A stretch of 64,000 nt of DNA from Psychrobacter fozii (GCF_003217155.1 NZ_QJSU01000005.1:124001-188000), one strand, 5' to 3'. Shown: positions 28,738 to 38,762, counted from the first letter of the stretch. Program-made: numbers and translations. Notes: generated by a model from the letters alone, not told the origin.

Positions 28738-29256
28738 TCAACTCAAAGAAAACCAAGATTTCTTCTTTTTAGAAGCATCGATTTCTTCTTGCTCTTGAAG
28801 TTCTGATAACGTATCAATCAGCATCATAATTTGATTGGTATTCATCAAATACGGATTAAACTGATTGCCTGTCGAAAACTTGAGTGCCAGCCCCTTGTTT
28901 TCATCACTTGGGATTAAATATTTCATTGACCACTTACTCCAATGACGCTGCTCAACTTCACGGCACTCGATAACTTGCAGTGCATAATGTCGATCGTCTT
29001 CGACTAACTTTCTAAGCAGCTCATTGATAACAGGTCTCGCCCCTTCAATACTTTGCAAAAAGTAATTGTGGTTAAACACCAAAGCACCCGTAATACCATT
29101 ACGCTCATTATTTTGCTGCGCTTGGGTGAGAATACGTGTCACTTCACCAGTAGGGTTGTCACTGTTATAACGGCTAATATAAGTCAAACGTAAAATAACA
29201 TGCTCACCATGACGCATTTTTAGACGATCTAATTCCGATAGCTCAGCTGATTCCAC
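28738..29256 (-). CDS. Short BLUF photoreceptor 2
   Basis: The 172-residue protein is a second lone BLUF domain with the same flavin residues: Tyr in LTYISRYN, Asn in NERNGITGA, Gln in NYFLQSIEG, and WSKWSMKY. It has a charged N-terminal extension and a short lysine-rich tail (ASKKKKSWFSLS). I prefer GTG 29256 because GGAG lies six bases upstream; TTG 29268 or a later ATG are possible. It precedes BLUF 1 and follows a protein of unknown function, all in one direction. Confidence 0.9.
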   Translation of the reverse strand: MESAELSELDRLKMRHGEHVILRLTYISRYNSDNPTGEVTRILTQAQQNNERNGITGALVFNHNYFLQSIEGARPVINELLRKLVEDDRHYALQVIECREVEQRHWSKWSMKYLIPSDENKGLALKFSTGNQFNPYLMNTNQIMMLIDTLSELQEQEEIDASKKKKSWFSLS

Positions 29257-29363
29257 AAGAAACTCCAATTAGTTTGCTAGATTTTTCAACAATGACAGCA
29301 CCGTTATTTTTCATAACTAAATATTTGTCATATCCATTTTTTACTACATAAATACCGTCAACA

Positions 29364-30008
29364 TTAACGTTGAATTCTTTTGATAAAATCATTCATACCA
29401 CGTGCTAAATTACCACTATCCGTATTCTGTATTTCTTTTGCCAAGATCAATAATTGCGTACTACTACCACATTGCTCTAAACTTAATAAATAACCCCAGG
29501 CTTCTACAGGCGGTGCATTCTTTTCAATATAGGTAGCTAAATCAGATTTTATCGTTTCATAGCTAGCACTAGATGGCTTAGTTTTGAACATACTACTGAT
29601 TGATTTTTTTTCTGACTCTTTTACGTTAATGGTGCTTTTATTATTGAACGTATTATTGAACTCTACTTCAGACTTCTCATCAAAGACAGGTACGGCTGGT
29701 TGAGACTGAGTAGTGACAGGTACGGCTGTCGTCGTCTGAGCAGGCGTGGGCACTTCTGTCTCAGCACTGCCAGCCACTGCTATTTCAATACACTCAAGGC
29801 TCAAAAGCAGCTCAAATAGCGGTGTAATACCACCAAACTCAGCAAACATCTTGCTACTGTCGAGTGTATTAAGATAGCTCTGATACGTGCGTCTGCCATC
29901 AATCATAATGAGTAATGTTCTGGCTTCTCGCGGCAATACACCGAGACTCTGAGATTTAATCTCTTCTCTACCTAAATCACTTTTTCGAAACACATCACCA
30001 TAATTCAT
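29364..30008 (-). CDS. Hypothetical protein upstream of the BLUF pair
   Basis: I do not recognise this 214-residue protein. It has an N-terminal globular part (about residues 1-75, with REARTLLIMIDGRRTYQSYL), a Pro/Thr/Gln-rich linker (TTTAVPVTTQSQPAVPVF), and a helical C-terminal part with YIEKNAPPVEAWGYLLSLEQC. No signal peptide or membrane segment is seen. It is 107 bases upstream of the second BLUF gene in the same direction, so it could be an output partner for the photoreceptors, which is inference from position alone. Confidence 0.7.
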   Translation of the reverse strand: MNYGDVFRKSDLGREEIKSQSLGVLPREARTLLIMIDGRRTYQSYLNTLDSSKMFAEFGGITPLFELLLSLECIEIAVAGSAETEVPTPAQTTTAVPVTTQSQPAVPVFDEKSEVEFNNTFNNKSTINVKESEKKSISSMFKTKPSSASYETIKSDLATYIEKNAPPVEAWGYLLSLEQCGSSTQLLILAKEIQNTDSGNLARGMNDFIKRIQR

Positions 30009-30480
30009 TATGTATACTCAATACTAGCAGTGAGGTGGGCATTCTTATTTTAAAATGCCGACCAAGTAAGTTTTTATGTTTTAAACCATTAAATGGCCAA
30101 ACCCTGACTTTTCATTTGCTAATAAAAATCACTTTAAACGAAAGCCGAACGTTTAATATCGTATAAATCATTGATTCAAGTGGATTATATCAACCTGTCC
30201 AATAGACTGTTAGCATTAATTTGATTTAATAGAACAGACGGTTGATATAGGATATGAAAGGTAGTTTTTATCATTTTCAACATATAAATTGACGAAATAA
30301 TAAGCGAAATAAACCTTATAAATTTAATTATTCTAACCAATACCTATTCGATTATTAACCTTTTTGAATACTCAACAACCAATTATTGAATTTTTATTAT
30401 TTTGAGAATTAGAGTTTTTAATACCATTAGTATAATCAGAAACAGACAAACGTTTTATTTCATTTAGTAATTAGCACTTA
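30009..30480. other. AT-rich spacer with an imperfect inverted repeat
   Basis: This region precedes the gene at 30008 and holds no supported gene. At 30186-30249, TATATCAACC and GGTTGATATA face each other across about 44 bases and could form a long hairpin or a binding site. The rest is AT-rich. Confidence 0.45.
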
Positions 30481-30689
30481 CAGTTGATTCGATTTAAAAG
30501 TATATTCAATTTAATATAACTTGGACACAAGGAGGTCGAGTGAAAGTGCTACAAATAGTAGACTAAGCGAGACTGAAACTGTATCCAGTTTATAGAGGAT
30601 TGACTCTGCTGCAAAGCAACCGAGTCTAGATAGATATTCAATACTTCGAGCGACGTTAACGCAGCAACATTTTTATAGTGGAATGACTA
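30481..30689 (+). repeat. Subfamily B element interrupted by a subfamily A element
   Basis: The outer element starts AGTTGATTCGATTTAAAAG and resumes after an interruption with CAACCGAGTCTAGATAG through GAATGACTA. Its total of 209 bases equals a 103-base subfamily B element plus 106 bases. The interior insert is a subfamily A element. Confidence 0.82.
30501..30606 (+). repeat. Subfamily A element nested in a subfamily B element
   Basis: It carries ATATAACTTGGACACAAGGA and ends TATAGAGGATTGACTC, aligning along its whole length with copy 1 (498-601). Its right TA is changed. It splits the outer element after AAAAGTA. Confidence 0.8.
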
Positions 30690-30777
30690 TATATAGATAA
30701 AGACAGTCTAATTAACTCCCATATGGCTTTTAGCAATATGATAAAACGACTTTTTCAAATTATTTATCGTCACATAC

Positions 30778-30803
30778 AAAAAACCCCGCTATTAACGGGG
30801 TTT
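30778..30803 (-). terminator. Rho-independent terminator of ssb
   Basis: AAACCCCG at 30781-30788 pairs with CGGGGTTT at 30796-30803. On the minus strand it ends in a T run, 34 bases after the ssb stop. Confidence 0.88.
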
Positions 30804-30836
30804 CTAACTCTCTTTACACTTTGACTCTTATAAGAT

Positions 30837-31469
30837 TTAGAACGGGATATCGTCGTCTACAGGGCCGTCTGGCATTGCCGTAGGCTTAGATTGAGCAGGT
30901 TTCTGCGCAGGTTGATTAAACTGGTTTTGCTGGGTAGGTGCTTGATTGTTATTGAAGCTGTTCTGACCACCACTAGCTTGATTGTAGCCACCCTGTTGAG
31001 CTGGCTGATTGTTACCTTGCTGACCGAAGTTGTTTTGGTTGCTTTGACCACCTTGATTGCTATAGCCCTGATTTGAGCCACCGCCCTGACCTTGATTCTG
31101 ACCACCAAAGCTATCCCCACCTTGACCACCACCAGTTGCACCATCTAGCATTTGCATTTGCTCAGCGCGAATCTCGGTGATATAACGGTCTTGACCATTG
31201 GGATCTTGATATTTACGTGTGCGCAAGCTGCCTTCAATATAAACTTTGCTGCCTTTACGCAGGTATTGTGCCGCAATTTCACCTAAACGGTTAAAGAGTG
31301 CAATACGATGCCATTCAGTGGCTTCTCTTTTTTCACCGCTTTGTTTGTCTGTCCATTGTTCTGATGTCGCAACCGAGATATTGGTCACGCCGCCACCATT
31401 ACTAAATTGACGTGCCTCAGGGTCTGCTCCAAGGTTACCGATGATGATAACTTTATTAACTCCGCGCAT
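30837..31469 (-). CDS. ssb: Single-stranded DNA-binding protein
   Basis: The 210-residue protein has the SSB OB-fold ([57 protein letters not shown]), a long linker rich in Gly, Gln and Asn (about residues 112-198), and the acidic tip DDDIPF that recruits partner proteins. AAAGGA precedes the ATG. The linker is longer and more Gln-rich than in E. coli. It is a single-gene unit with its own terminator. Function in replication and repair is well established for the family. Confidence 0.97.
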   Translation of the reverse strand: MRGVNKVIIIGNLGADPEARQFSNGGGVTNISVATSEQWTDKQSGEKREATEWHRIALFNRLGEIAAQYLRKGSKVYIEGSLRTRKYQDPNGQDRYITEIRAEQMQMLDGATGGGQGGDSFGGQNQGQGGGSNQGYSNQGGQSNQNNFGQQGNNQPAQQGGYNQASGGQNSFNNNQAPTQQNQFNQPAQKPAQSKPTAMPDGPVDDDIPF

Positions 31470-31760
31470 GATACTGTCCTTTTGCTTATGAATAATTTGA
31501 TGAATCTTTCTAATTTTTCGTTAATAGTATCGATTAATACTATTAGTATTATGATTTTACTTTAACCAATTTTGGTTTAAATATCTACAGACTATCTACT
31601 AAAGGCGACACCTTATGTCGCCTAGATATATTTGTTCTAAATACATTTATCGCAGTCTCCACTATCAAAAGACAGTAATAGTGCTATTTTGCCACTTTAA
31701 TCAGTGGATTAACACCATCAACCTTCATTGACTGTTAGTATAGCGTGGCGACCTATTACT

Positions 31761-32393
31761 TTACTTAGCGTCAGAGCGATGACGATGCATACTCAAAGTA
31801 ACACTACCCAGCTCTACGCCGAATTTTTTCATCACGGATCGATTCAGCATGACATCTTCATTGATAAGATACATCCAGTCGTCAAAATTGACTTTGTAAG
31901 TCTTGTCTTCAACAGGCAATTCTAATAAATAATTCCAATGGAGCGTATTACCAACGACCTCCCCTGTTGCCTCACCGATGACATCGCCTGCCGTGCCTTT
32001 CCAACTACCGTCATCTTGCTTGGTCAATCGCCATATACGCTGCGATTTTGACCCATCTGCCCACGAAAACTTCTCATCTAAAACGATAACATCGTCACCC
32101 TCGTGAGTGGCATCGATATCGACATAAAAACGTTTCTTAACCTCACCATTTCGGCCTTGAAACATGCCCCAACCATCAATCTGACCTGAGAAAAACTCAT
32201 GCATATCGAGCGTTGGTGTAGTATTTTGATAGGCTTGAAGATTTTGGGTAGCACAACCAGAGATTAACAAAGTGGCTGATAGCCCAAAACCTATTGCCAA
32301 TTTAGTCATCGATTTATTGATAGTACTTGAAAGACTGGTTGATTTAACTGCTCTGGTCACAATCTGATTAGACAGCATCGTAAACTTACTCAT
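31761..32393 (-). CDS. DUF3833 lipoprotein
   Basis: The 210-residue protein carries a long N-terminal region, a lipoprotein signal ending ATLLISGC, then a DUF3833 domain (MHEFFSGQIDGWGMFQGRNG, VIVLDEKFSWADG, WRLTKQDDGSWKGTAGDV, LHWNYLLELPV). The start at 32393 has AAGGA seven bases upstream. An internal ATG at 32309 would give a standard short signal peptide but lacks a ribosome binding site. DUF3833 members are periplasm-facing lipoproteins of unknown function. Confidence 0.87.
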   Translation of the reverse strand: MSKFTMLSNQIVTRAVKSTSLSSTINKSMTKLAIGFGLSATLLISGCATQNLQAYQNTTPTLDMHEFFSGQIDGWGMFQGRNGEVKKRFYVDIDATHEGDDVIVLDEKFSWADGSKSQRIWRLTKQDDGSWKGTAGDVIGEATGEVVGNTLHWNYLLELPVEDKTYKVNFDDWMYLINEDVMLNRSVMKKFGVELGSVTLSMHRHRSDAK

Positions 32394-32538
32394 ATTAATT
32401 CCTTTTAAATAGAGATAGATTTAAGCAAAGAGGTTTAAATTGCACCTAATAATAGTGGCGGTCTATACAGTTGTTGTCTACTCTGTTTTTGACTATCCAG
32501 ACTTTTTCGACTAACCTAATACCATTATGTATGGCTTA

Positions 32539-33903
32539 TCAGATGTCTAGCGGACTCTGTGCCAAACTTGATAGCTGCTGCCTTGAATCGTCCGTCAGCT
32601 GGGTTTTATCCAATTTAAGATACGCCACTTTCTCTTTTGCCATCACGACCAGCTCATCGACACCATCGACTGCTAGCATCTGGCGTGACCAGTCTTGCAT
32701 ATTCACATTTTTGGGAACACTAACGGTCGTGCTTGATAGGTATGGTGGCTGCGCAATCGGTATAATAAGCATCAAAGCGACACCCATAATGACCGCCAAT
32801 ATACCCCATGCCAAGAGGCTAGGCTGACTCAATAATAGCCCGCCCATTGCCCCGCCCACAAACGCACCAAAAAACTGGCTAGATGAGCTTATTCCCATTG
32901 CCGTCGCTTTATTGGCCACTGGTGCGCGCTTAGAAATCCATGAAGGAATAGTCGCCTCAATGAGATTAAAGCCCATAAAGTACAGTAATAAGCCTAAAAT
33001 AATACCAATACCAGCCTGACTGCCAAGTGCGAGTATGGCTAAGGCTGCGGTTATTAATGCCAATGCACCCAAAAATACCTGACGCATTTTGCGTTTCTTT
33101 TCAGCGATGATAATAAAAGGTATCGCTACCGCAAAACCAATAAACAATAATGGCAAATAAACCAAGCCTTGCTGGCGTACCGATAATCCCATCACTTCAT
33201 TGAGCTGATGCGGCAAAATGACAAATATCGCAGTCATGGTCAGATGTAGCGCAAAGATACCAATATGTAAGCGATTCAAATCACCAATTTTGAGTACTGT
33301 CGCTAATTGCTCACCGATCGATTTATTGTCTAGATTATGCTTAAGCACCCTTAGTGGCGTCGGTACTATCATTAATAGCAACATTGCCAAAACCGCAAAG
33401 CCTGCGGTGAGCCAAAACAGACCAGAAATGCCAAGCGAACCAACCAACAGCGGGCCAAAGGCAAAGGCAAGCATAATAGAGGTCGCAATGGTCAAACCCA
33501 TCGTAGCCATCGCTTTGGTACGCATCTCCTCACGAGTCACATCGGCTAGTAATGCCATCAATACAGCAGAGACCGCTCCACTACCCGCCAGCGCCCGACC
33601 GATAATGACCTCATAAATATCTGTCGCGTTGGCCGCGATGATACCGCCAATAGCAAATAAGATTAAACCTAAAAATATAATAGGTTTACGCGGGAATTTG
33701 TCAGCAGCAAGGCTCATCGGTATCTGAAAAATAGCCTGCCCAAGCCCATAAATACCAACTGCTAAACCAATCAAAAATGGCGTCGCATGCGCATAATTGT
33801 TACCGTATACAGAAAATACTGGGACAATCATAAACAAACCAACCATCCGTAAGGCAAAGATACCACCGACCCCGAGGATTGCCCGTTTTTCTACGCTATT
33901 CAT
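32539..33903 (-). CDS. yajR: MFS transporter, YajR type
   Basis: The 454-residue protein has twelve membrane helices of the major facilitator family and a cytosolic C-terminal domain of about 65 residues. The length, the early GIFALRMVGLFMIVPVFSVY, the GLGQAIFQIPMSLAADKF motif A region and the tail QDWSRQMLAVDGVDELVVMA resemble E. coli YajR, a proton-driven exporter with a ferredoxin-like C-terminal domain. The substrate is unknown. It lies between ssb and uvrA. Confidence 0.85.
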   Translation of the reverse strand: MNSVEKRAILGVGGIFALRMVGLFMIVPVFSVYGNNYAHATPFLIGLAVGIYGLGQAIFQIPMSLAADKFPRKPIIFLGLILFAIGGIIAANATDIYEVIIGRALAGSGAVSAVLMALLADVTREEMRTKAMATMGLTIATSIMLAFAFGPLLVGSLGISGLFWLTAGFAVLAMLLLMIVPTPLRVLKHNLDNKSIGEQLATVLKIGDLNRLHIGIFALHLTMTAIFVILPHQLNEVMGLSVRQQGLVYLPLLFIGFAVAIPFIIIAEKKRKMRQVFLGALALITAALAILALGSQAGIGIILGLLLYFMGFNLIEATIPSWISKRAPVANKATAMGISSSSQFFGAFVGGAMGGLLLSQPSLLAWGILAVIMGVALMLIIPIAQPPYLSSTTVSVPKNVNMQDWSRQMLAVDGVDELVVMAKEKVAYLKLDKTQLTDDSRQQLSSLAQSPLDI

Positions 33904-33980
33904 ACTCGCCTCACTGGTTGATCATTAGCTAGTTTATCACTGCTGCTTTTATCGAGTCATCAGCCTATAAATCAAGCCCA

Positions 33981-34181
33981 CTAGTATAAGACATTCGTCA
34001 TTTGGTTGCCGAAACTTTTACTTTTTGCGCCCAGACTTAACGGTAAATGTGATGCCATATTTTTGTTATTAAGTGCATCTAATAGCAACCGTACCTTGAA
34101 TAATGCCACTATCATGACAATAAAGTAAGACGGCGCAAGCATTACCAGAGCAGCACTTTTAGCTTGTACAGAATTGACCAT
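33981..34181 (-). CDS. Possible small membrane protein
   Basis: A 66-residue frame starts at ATG 34181 with AGAGG ten bases upstream. It has one hydrophobic segment (LVMLAPSYFIVMIVALF) and a polar C-terminus. I do not recognise it, and no conserved context supports it, so it may be spurious. Confidence 0.35.
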   Translation of the reverse strand: MVNSVQAKSAALVMLAPSYFIVMIVALFKVRLLLDALNNKNMASHLPLSLGAKSKSFGNQMTNVLY

Positions 34182-34344
34182 ATAACGAATACCTCTCATA
34201 AAATGACATTGTTTGGCAAAATCTATAACAAACCTTACCTGTTACTCACTGCTGATTTGATTTAGATTTACTTATCAAAATAAAAACTTAAAATCAGAAA
34301 CTAAAACAAGAGCACACCGACTGTCGTTTACATCGTTTTGTTTG

Positions 34345-34384
34345 TATCGCTCTATAAAACTATCAATGCCTTTATAGAGCGATA
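34345..34384. promoter_or_regulatory. Perfect inverted repeat upstream of uvrA
   Basis: TATCGCTCTATAAA and TTTATAGAGCGATA pair perfectly over 14 bases with a 12-base loop. No T run follows on either strand, so it is less likely to be a terminator and could be an operator in the uvrA leader. Confidence 0.5.
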
Positions 34385-34495
34385 TGAATGACAGCACTAT
34401 CCACAATTTAAATAAACCACTTCGACTTCATTTACGCTTTTAACGTTTAGACATTTTTTTAAATACCATTTTAGCAAATAGGAAACCTATCACCG

Positions 34496-37402
34496 ATGGC
34501 ACATGACCATATCGCAATACGCGGCGCACGTACGCACAATTTAAAAAACATCGATTTAGACATACCACGAGATAAATTCGTGGTCATCACCGGTTTATCA
34601 GGTTCTGGTAAATCATCATTGGCATTTGACACACTATATGCCGAAGGGCAACGTCGTTATGTCGAGAGCTTGTCGGCCTACGCACGTCAGTTCCTATCAC
34701 AGATGGAAAAGCCTGACGTCGATAGTATCGAAGGTCTATCCCCTGCGATTGCCATCGAGCAAAAATCGACCAACCATAACCCGCGCTCTACGGTCGGTAC
34801 GATTACTGAAATTTATGATTATTTGCGTCTGCTGTATGCGCGTATTGGTACGCCGTTTTGCCCTGAGCATGGCGAGCCAATGGTTGCACAATCGGTCACT
34901 GAAATGGTCGACCAAGTCATGGCGCTACCCGATGACACCAAGATTATGATTTTGGCACCCGTCATTCGTGAGCGTAAAGGTGAGCATACCGTCTTACTAG
35001 AGCAGCTCATTGGCCAAGGCTTTGTGCGTGTGCGCGTCGACGGTGATGTCTACGATACTGATGAGCTACCGACCCTCGATAAAAAGAAAAAACACACCAT
35101 CGAAGTCGTGGTGGATCGTTTTAAAGTCCGTGATGACTTGGGCAACCGCGTCGCAGAAAGCTTAGAGACTGCTCTACGCTTAGGTCAAGGTCTGGTCACG
35201 CTGCATTTTATGGATGGTAATCCAAAAGAAGGCGGCGATGACAACCAAGTCATGTCAGCCAAGCATTCTTGCCCTGTCTGTGATCGTGCCGTCTCTGAGC
35301 TTGAGCCGCGTATGTTTAGTTTTAACAACCCATACGGCGCTTGCCCAAGCTGTGATGGTCTCGGTAAACGTCAGTACTTCTCTGCTGAGAAACTGATTAC
35401 CCATCACGAAAAATCGCTCAATCAAGGTGCCATCAATGGCTGGGATAAGCGTCATGCTTATTATTTCGGTCTGCTGTCAACTGTGTGCAATCATTTTAAA
35501 ATTGACATGGATGCGCCGTGGCAAGACCTGCCAAAAGAGCAACAAGACCTCATTATGAATGGCTCTGGTAAAGAGAAGCTAACCTTTAACTTTACCGATG
35601 AGCGCGGTCGTAAAACCAATAAAACTGTACCATTTGAAGGCGTGCTTCCTTATCTAGAGCGTCGTTATGCTAAGACGCAAAGCAATCTCGTCCGTGACGA
35701 GCTGGCCAAATACTTAGCTGATACGACTTGTAACGTCTGTGATGGTGCGCGTCTGAATGAAATCTCACGCAATGTCCGTGTTGATGATCAGACCATCGCT
35801 CAAATCGTCAAACTGTCTATCGGTGATGCAGCAGAATATTATAAAACGCTAAAAATTGGTGGTCATAAAGGCGAAGTCGCAGAAAAAATCTTTAAAGAGA
35901 TCAATGAGCGTCTGAACTTTCTAGTGAGTGTTGGACTGGATTACTTATCCTTGGCTCGCTCTGCTGAAACGCTATCGGGCGGTGAAGCACAACGTATTCG
36001 TCTTGCTAGCCAAATTGGTGCCGGTCTGATGGGCGTGATGTATGTACTCGATGAGCCATCCATCGGTCTGCATCAACGTGACAATGATCGTCTGCTAAAA
36101 ACCCTCACACGCTTACGTGATTTGGGTAATACGGTACTGGTCGTTGAGCATGATGAAGATGCGATTCGCCAAGCGGATCACGTCATCGATATCGGTATCG
36201 GCGCAGGTGTACATGGCGGTCATGTCATTGCTCAAGGTACGGTCGATGACATCATGGCAAATAAGGACTCGCTGACTGGACAATACATGTCTGGTAAAAA
36301 GAGAATCGAGATTCCAGCCATTCGTCATCAGCCAAAAATGATAGATGTGGAAGTCAAAGGTAAAGCCAAACCCAAAAAAGTACCGATGACGATTGAGCTA
36401 AAAGGCGCGTCAGGCAACAACCTACATGATGTAGATTTGACCATTCCCATTGGTATTATGACTTGCGTGACTGGCGTATCGGGTTCGGGCAAATCAACCT
36501 TGATCAACCGTACCCTAATGCCATTAGCCGCGACTCAGTTAAACAATGCCTCAACACTGATTGCCGACAAGTTCGAAAGCATTAGCGGTCTTGAGCATCT
36601 AGACAAAATGGTCGATATCGATCAAAGCCCAATTGGTCGTACACCTCGCTCAAACCCAGCGACTTATACAGGCGTGTTTACCCCAGTACGTGAGATGTTT
36701 GCACAAACGCAAGAAGCGCGTGCCCGTGGTTATAAAGCGGGTCGCTTTAGCTTCAACGTAAAAGGTGGACGCTGTGAGATGTGTCAAGGTGATGGTCTCA
36801 TCAAAGTTGAGATGCATTTCTTACCGGATATGTATGTGCCCTGTGACACCTGTGAAGGCAAGCGCTATAACCGCGAGACCCTAGAGATTCACTATAAAGG
36901 CAAAACCATCGCCGACGTACTCGATATGACCGTTGAAGACGCGACTGAGTTCTTCTCAGCCATTCCAGCGATTTATCGTCGTTTGCAAGCCTTGATGGAT
37001 GTTGGTCTAAGCTATATCCGTCTCGGACAGTCTGCGCCCACGTTATCAGGTGGTGAAGCACAGCGTGTCAAACTGGCTCGTGAGCTTGCCAAACGTGATA
37101 CAGGACAGACGCTCTATATCTTGGATGAGCCAACCACTGGTTTGCATTTCCATGATATCGATAAGCTGCTCAACATCTTGCATGCCCTACGTGATAAAGG
37201 TAATACCATCGTGGTCATCGAGCATAACTTGGATGTCATCAAAACGGCGGATTGGGTGATTGATCTTGGCCCTGAAGGCGGTAAAGGTGGCGGCATGATC
37301 ATCGCTGAAGGTACGCCTGAAGAAGTGGCGGAAGTCAAAGAATCTTACACGGGTATATTCTTAAAGCCGATGCTTGAACAAGGCATGAAAGAAGTAAGCT
37401 GA
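34496..37402 (+). CDS. uvrA: Excinuclease ABC subunit A
   Basis: The 968-residue protein is UvrA, the damage-recognition ATPase of nucleotide excision repair. It has two ABC modules with Walker [13 protein letters not shown] (about 33-44) and [12 protein letters not shown], signature [12 protein letters not shown] and [12 protein letters not shown], and two zinc modules with [27 protein letters not shown] and CDTCEG. It is about 25 residues longer than E. coli UvrA. A terminator follows. An inverted repeat 112 bases upstream might regulate it. Confidence 0.98.
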   Translation: MAHDHIAIRGARTHNLKNIDLDIPRDKFVVITGLSGSGKSSLAFDTLYAEGQRRYVESLSAYARQFLSQMEKPDVDSIEGLSPAIAIEQKSTNHNPRSTVGTITEIYDYLRLLYARIGTPFCPEHGEPMVAQSVTEMVDQVMALPDDTKIMILAPVIRERKGEHTVLLEQLIGQGFVRVRVDGDVYDTDELPTLDKKKKHTIEVVVDRFKVRDDLGNRVAESLETALRLGQGLVTLHFMDGNPKEGGDDNQVMSAKHSCPVCDRAVSELEPRMFSFNNPYGACPSCDGLGKRQYFSAEKLITHHEKSLNQGAINGWDKRHAYYFGLLSTVCNHFKIDMDAPWQDLPKEQQDLIMNGSGKEKLTFNFTDERGRKTNKTVPFEGVLPYLERRYAKTQSNLVRDELAKYLADTTCNVCDGARLNEISRNVRVDDQTIAQIVKLSIGDAAEYYKTLKIGGHKGEVAEKIFKEINERLNFLVSVGLDYLSLARSAETLSGGEAQRIRLASQIGAGLMGVMYVLDEPSIGLHQRDNDRLLKTLTRLRDLGNTVLVVEHDEDAIRQADHVIDIGIGAGVHGGHVIAQGTVDDIMANKDSLTGQYMSGKKRIEIPAIRHQPKMIDVEVKGKAKPKKVPMTIELKGASGNNLHDVDLTIPIGIMTCVTGVSGSGKSTLINRTLMPLAATQLNNASTLIADKFESISGLEHLDKMVDIDQSPIGRTPRSNPATYTGVFTPVREMFAQTQEARARGYKAGRFSFNVKGGRCEMCQGDGLIKVEMHFLPDMYVPCDTCEGKRYNRETLEIHYKGKTIADVLDMTVEDATEFFSAIPAIYRRLQALMDVGLSYIRLGQSAPTLSGGEAQRVKLARELAKRDTGQTLYILDEPTTGLHFHDIDKLLNILHALRDKGNTIVVIEHNLDVIKTADWVIDLGPEGGKGGGMIIAEGTPEEVAEVKESYTGIFLKPMLEQGMKEVS

Positions 37403-37424
37403 TACCCGTTAATGAACTATTGAT

Positions 37425-37459
37425 AAAAGGCCACTCTACTGAATAAGGTGGCCTTTTTT
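37425..37459 (+). terminator. Rho-independent terminator of uvrA
   Basis: AAAAGGCCAC pairs with GTGGCCTTTT and is followed by more T. Confidence 0.9.
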
Positions 37460-37770
37460 GTTAGATGCTATTTTGTTAGATACTGTTTTGTTAGGTACTA
37501 TTTTATTGAATACTATAAAGCGCTACCCAGTCCATGAGTTGGAAACCTTAACTGATAGATGTGTGTAAAATTTCAACCTGTACGGCTACGTTGCGTTACC
37601 TTTCTTAATATTTATTAAAGATACTTAAACTTTAATTGTATTAATATTTAAATAGCACAACATCATGCGTAAACGCATACGATATAGAAATAACTGGTTG
37701 AGAACGATATAGCGTGCACGAGTCGACGCTATTCCCTTTAATACGACCTTTAAAATTTTAAGGACTTTCC
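37460..37770. promoter_or_regulatory. Upstream region of small lipoprotein 1, duplicated at 42350
   Basis: The sequence TTACCTTTCTTAATATTTAT through TTGTATTAATATTTAAAT, roughly 37594-37653, is repeated with changes at about 42359-42418, the same distance from the second lipoprotein gene. It probably contains the promoter. Confidence 0.55.
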
Positions 37771-38034
37771 ATGAAAAAATTACTATTTATTGTCTTGGCC
37801 TCTACTGTTGGCGTTGCTGCCTGTGCATCAAGCGGAACATCAAATAGCAGCCACAGTCACAAAAAACCAGCGATGTCAGCTGACATGAAACAAGCAATGG
37901 ATGATTGTGCTAAGAGAACTGGCGTAAAAATGACTAAAGACAGTCGCCCAAGTAAAAGCGATATGAAAAAACTAGAATCATGTATGACTGCAAAAGGGTA
38001 TAAAAAACCTGAAGGCCGTCCATCTACACATTAA
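37771..38034 (+). CDS. Small lipoprotein 1 (paralogue of 42475-42738)
   Basis: The 87-residue precursor has a lipoprotein signal ending GVAACASS, a His/Ser/Lys linker, and a mature core with two cysteines (MDDCAKRTGV and LESCMTAKGYKKPEG) that could form one disulfide. AAGGA precedes the ATG. It is about 80 percent identical to the gene at 42475, and its last codons plus terminator are copied again at 38686. I know no function. The duplicated promoter suggests that both genes are expressed. Confidence 0.8.
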   Translation: MKKLLFIVLASTVGVAACASSGTSNSSHSHKKPAMSADMKQAMDDCAKRTGVKMTKDSRPSKSDMKKLESCMTAKGYKKPEGRPSTH

Positions 38035-38060
38035 TTAGTGTCTTTAGATAGACGATGATG

Positions 38061-38090
38061 AAAAGCCACTCTCTAGTGAGTGGCTTTTTT
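38061..38090 (+). terminator. Terminator of small lipoprotein 1
   Basis: AAAAGCCACTC pairs with GAGTGGCTTTT, followed by T. Confidence 0.88.
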
Positions 38091-38132
38091 GTTGAGAACA
38101 ATAAAATACTCTCCGTTCAGCTAATGTTTCTT

Positions 38133-38229
38133 GATGACAGCCACAACTCGGACAAGTTAACCTCGCTTAAAGTATCGCGTCTACATCTGTACTCGGTTGC
38201 CTTGCATCTCTTTTAAACTGAATCAACTA
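38133..38229 (-). repeat. Truncated ~100-bp element, subfamily B
   Basis: Its right end (CTTTTAAACTGAATCAACTA) and interior (CATCTGTACTCGGTTGCCTT) match the element at 52460-52562. The left terminal repeat is missing or scrambled. Confidence 0.7.
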
Positions 38230-38283
38230 CACGATCATTGGGTATTATAATCTTCGCCCAACATATAAATTTTAGAGGAAGAA

Positions 38284-38646
38284 ATGGGTCCTGATATAAG
38301 TGATGGCATCATTACTAATATAGATAGTATCTTATACAAAGCCTATATTCGGGATGCCTATGAAGATACCGTTTTTTACTACGATTTATGTAAATACACA
38401 GGCAAGGACGTATTGCTAGTAGGTACTCAAGTCACATACTATAAACTTTATTATAAAACCCCAGTTGCCGTTGGCTTACTTACTAAAAAAGAAATATGTA
38501 ATGCTGAACTGTTCAAGAGTTATGATAAAAAAAGATATTATTCAAGCTGTTCTGGACAGGGGTTTGAAATGTCCACGTATAAGACTTTACTTCTCGGTAT
38601 ATGTTTTTTATTAGGTATCGTTATAGGTTTACTTAACTTATTCTGA
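38284..38646 (+). CDS. Small C-terminally anchored membrane protein
   Basis: The 120-residue protein has a soluble strand-rich part (TGKDVLLVGTQVTYYKLYYK) and one C-terminal membrane helix (TYKTLLLGICFLLGIVIGLL). The ribosome binding site AGAGGAAG is strong. I do not recognise a family; the layout resembles small tail-anchored OB-like proteins, which is only an impression. It sits between small lipoprotein 1 and a remnant of its 3' end, so it may have been inserted there. Confidence 0.65.
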   Translation: MGPDISDGIITNIDSILYKAYIRDAYEDTVFYYDLCKYTGKDVLLVGTQVTYYKLYYKTPVAVGLLTKKEICNAELFKSYDKKRYYSSCSGQGFEMSTYKTLLLGICFLLGIVIGLLNLF

Positions 38647-38685
38647 TTTTGATAGGTAAGCTGATGCTGAAAATTGGAGGCATAT

Positions 38686-38721
38686 ATGACTGCAAAAGGG
38701 TATAAAAAACCTGAAGGTTAA
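38686..38721 (+). pseudogene. 3' remnant of the small lipoprotein gene
   Basis: These eleven codons (MTAKGYKKPEG and stop) are identical in sense to the end of small lipoprotein 1. The similarity continues loosely into the terminator at 38763. The 5' three quarters of the gene is absent. TTGGAGG lies upstream of the ATG, so a tiny peptide could be made, but a relic is more likely. Confidence 0.75.
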
Positions 38722-38762
38722 GGCCGTACGAAATAATTAGTACTTCAAATAATTAATGATAG

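Larger units (their letters stand above)
33904..34495. other. Spacer between yajR and uvrA
   Basis: This 592-base stretch separates divergent yajR and uvrA. It contains one possible small gene (33981-34181, minus) and a perfect 14-base inverted repeat at 34345-34384, 112 bases before uvrA. Otherwise I see only AT-rich sequence. Confidence 0.5.

Noticed and set aside
31728-31925. Plus-strand frame antisense to the DUF3833 gene
   Set aside because: No recognisable protein character, and it is fully explained as a shadow of the lipoprotein gene.
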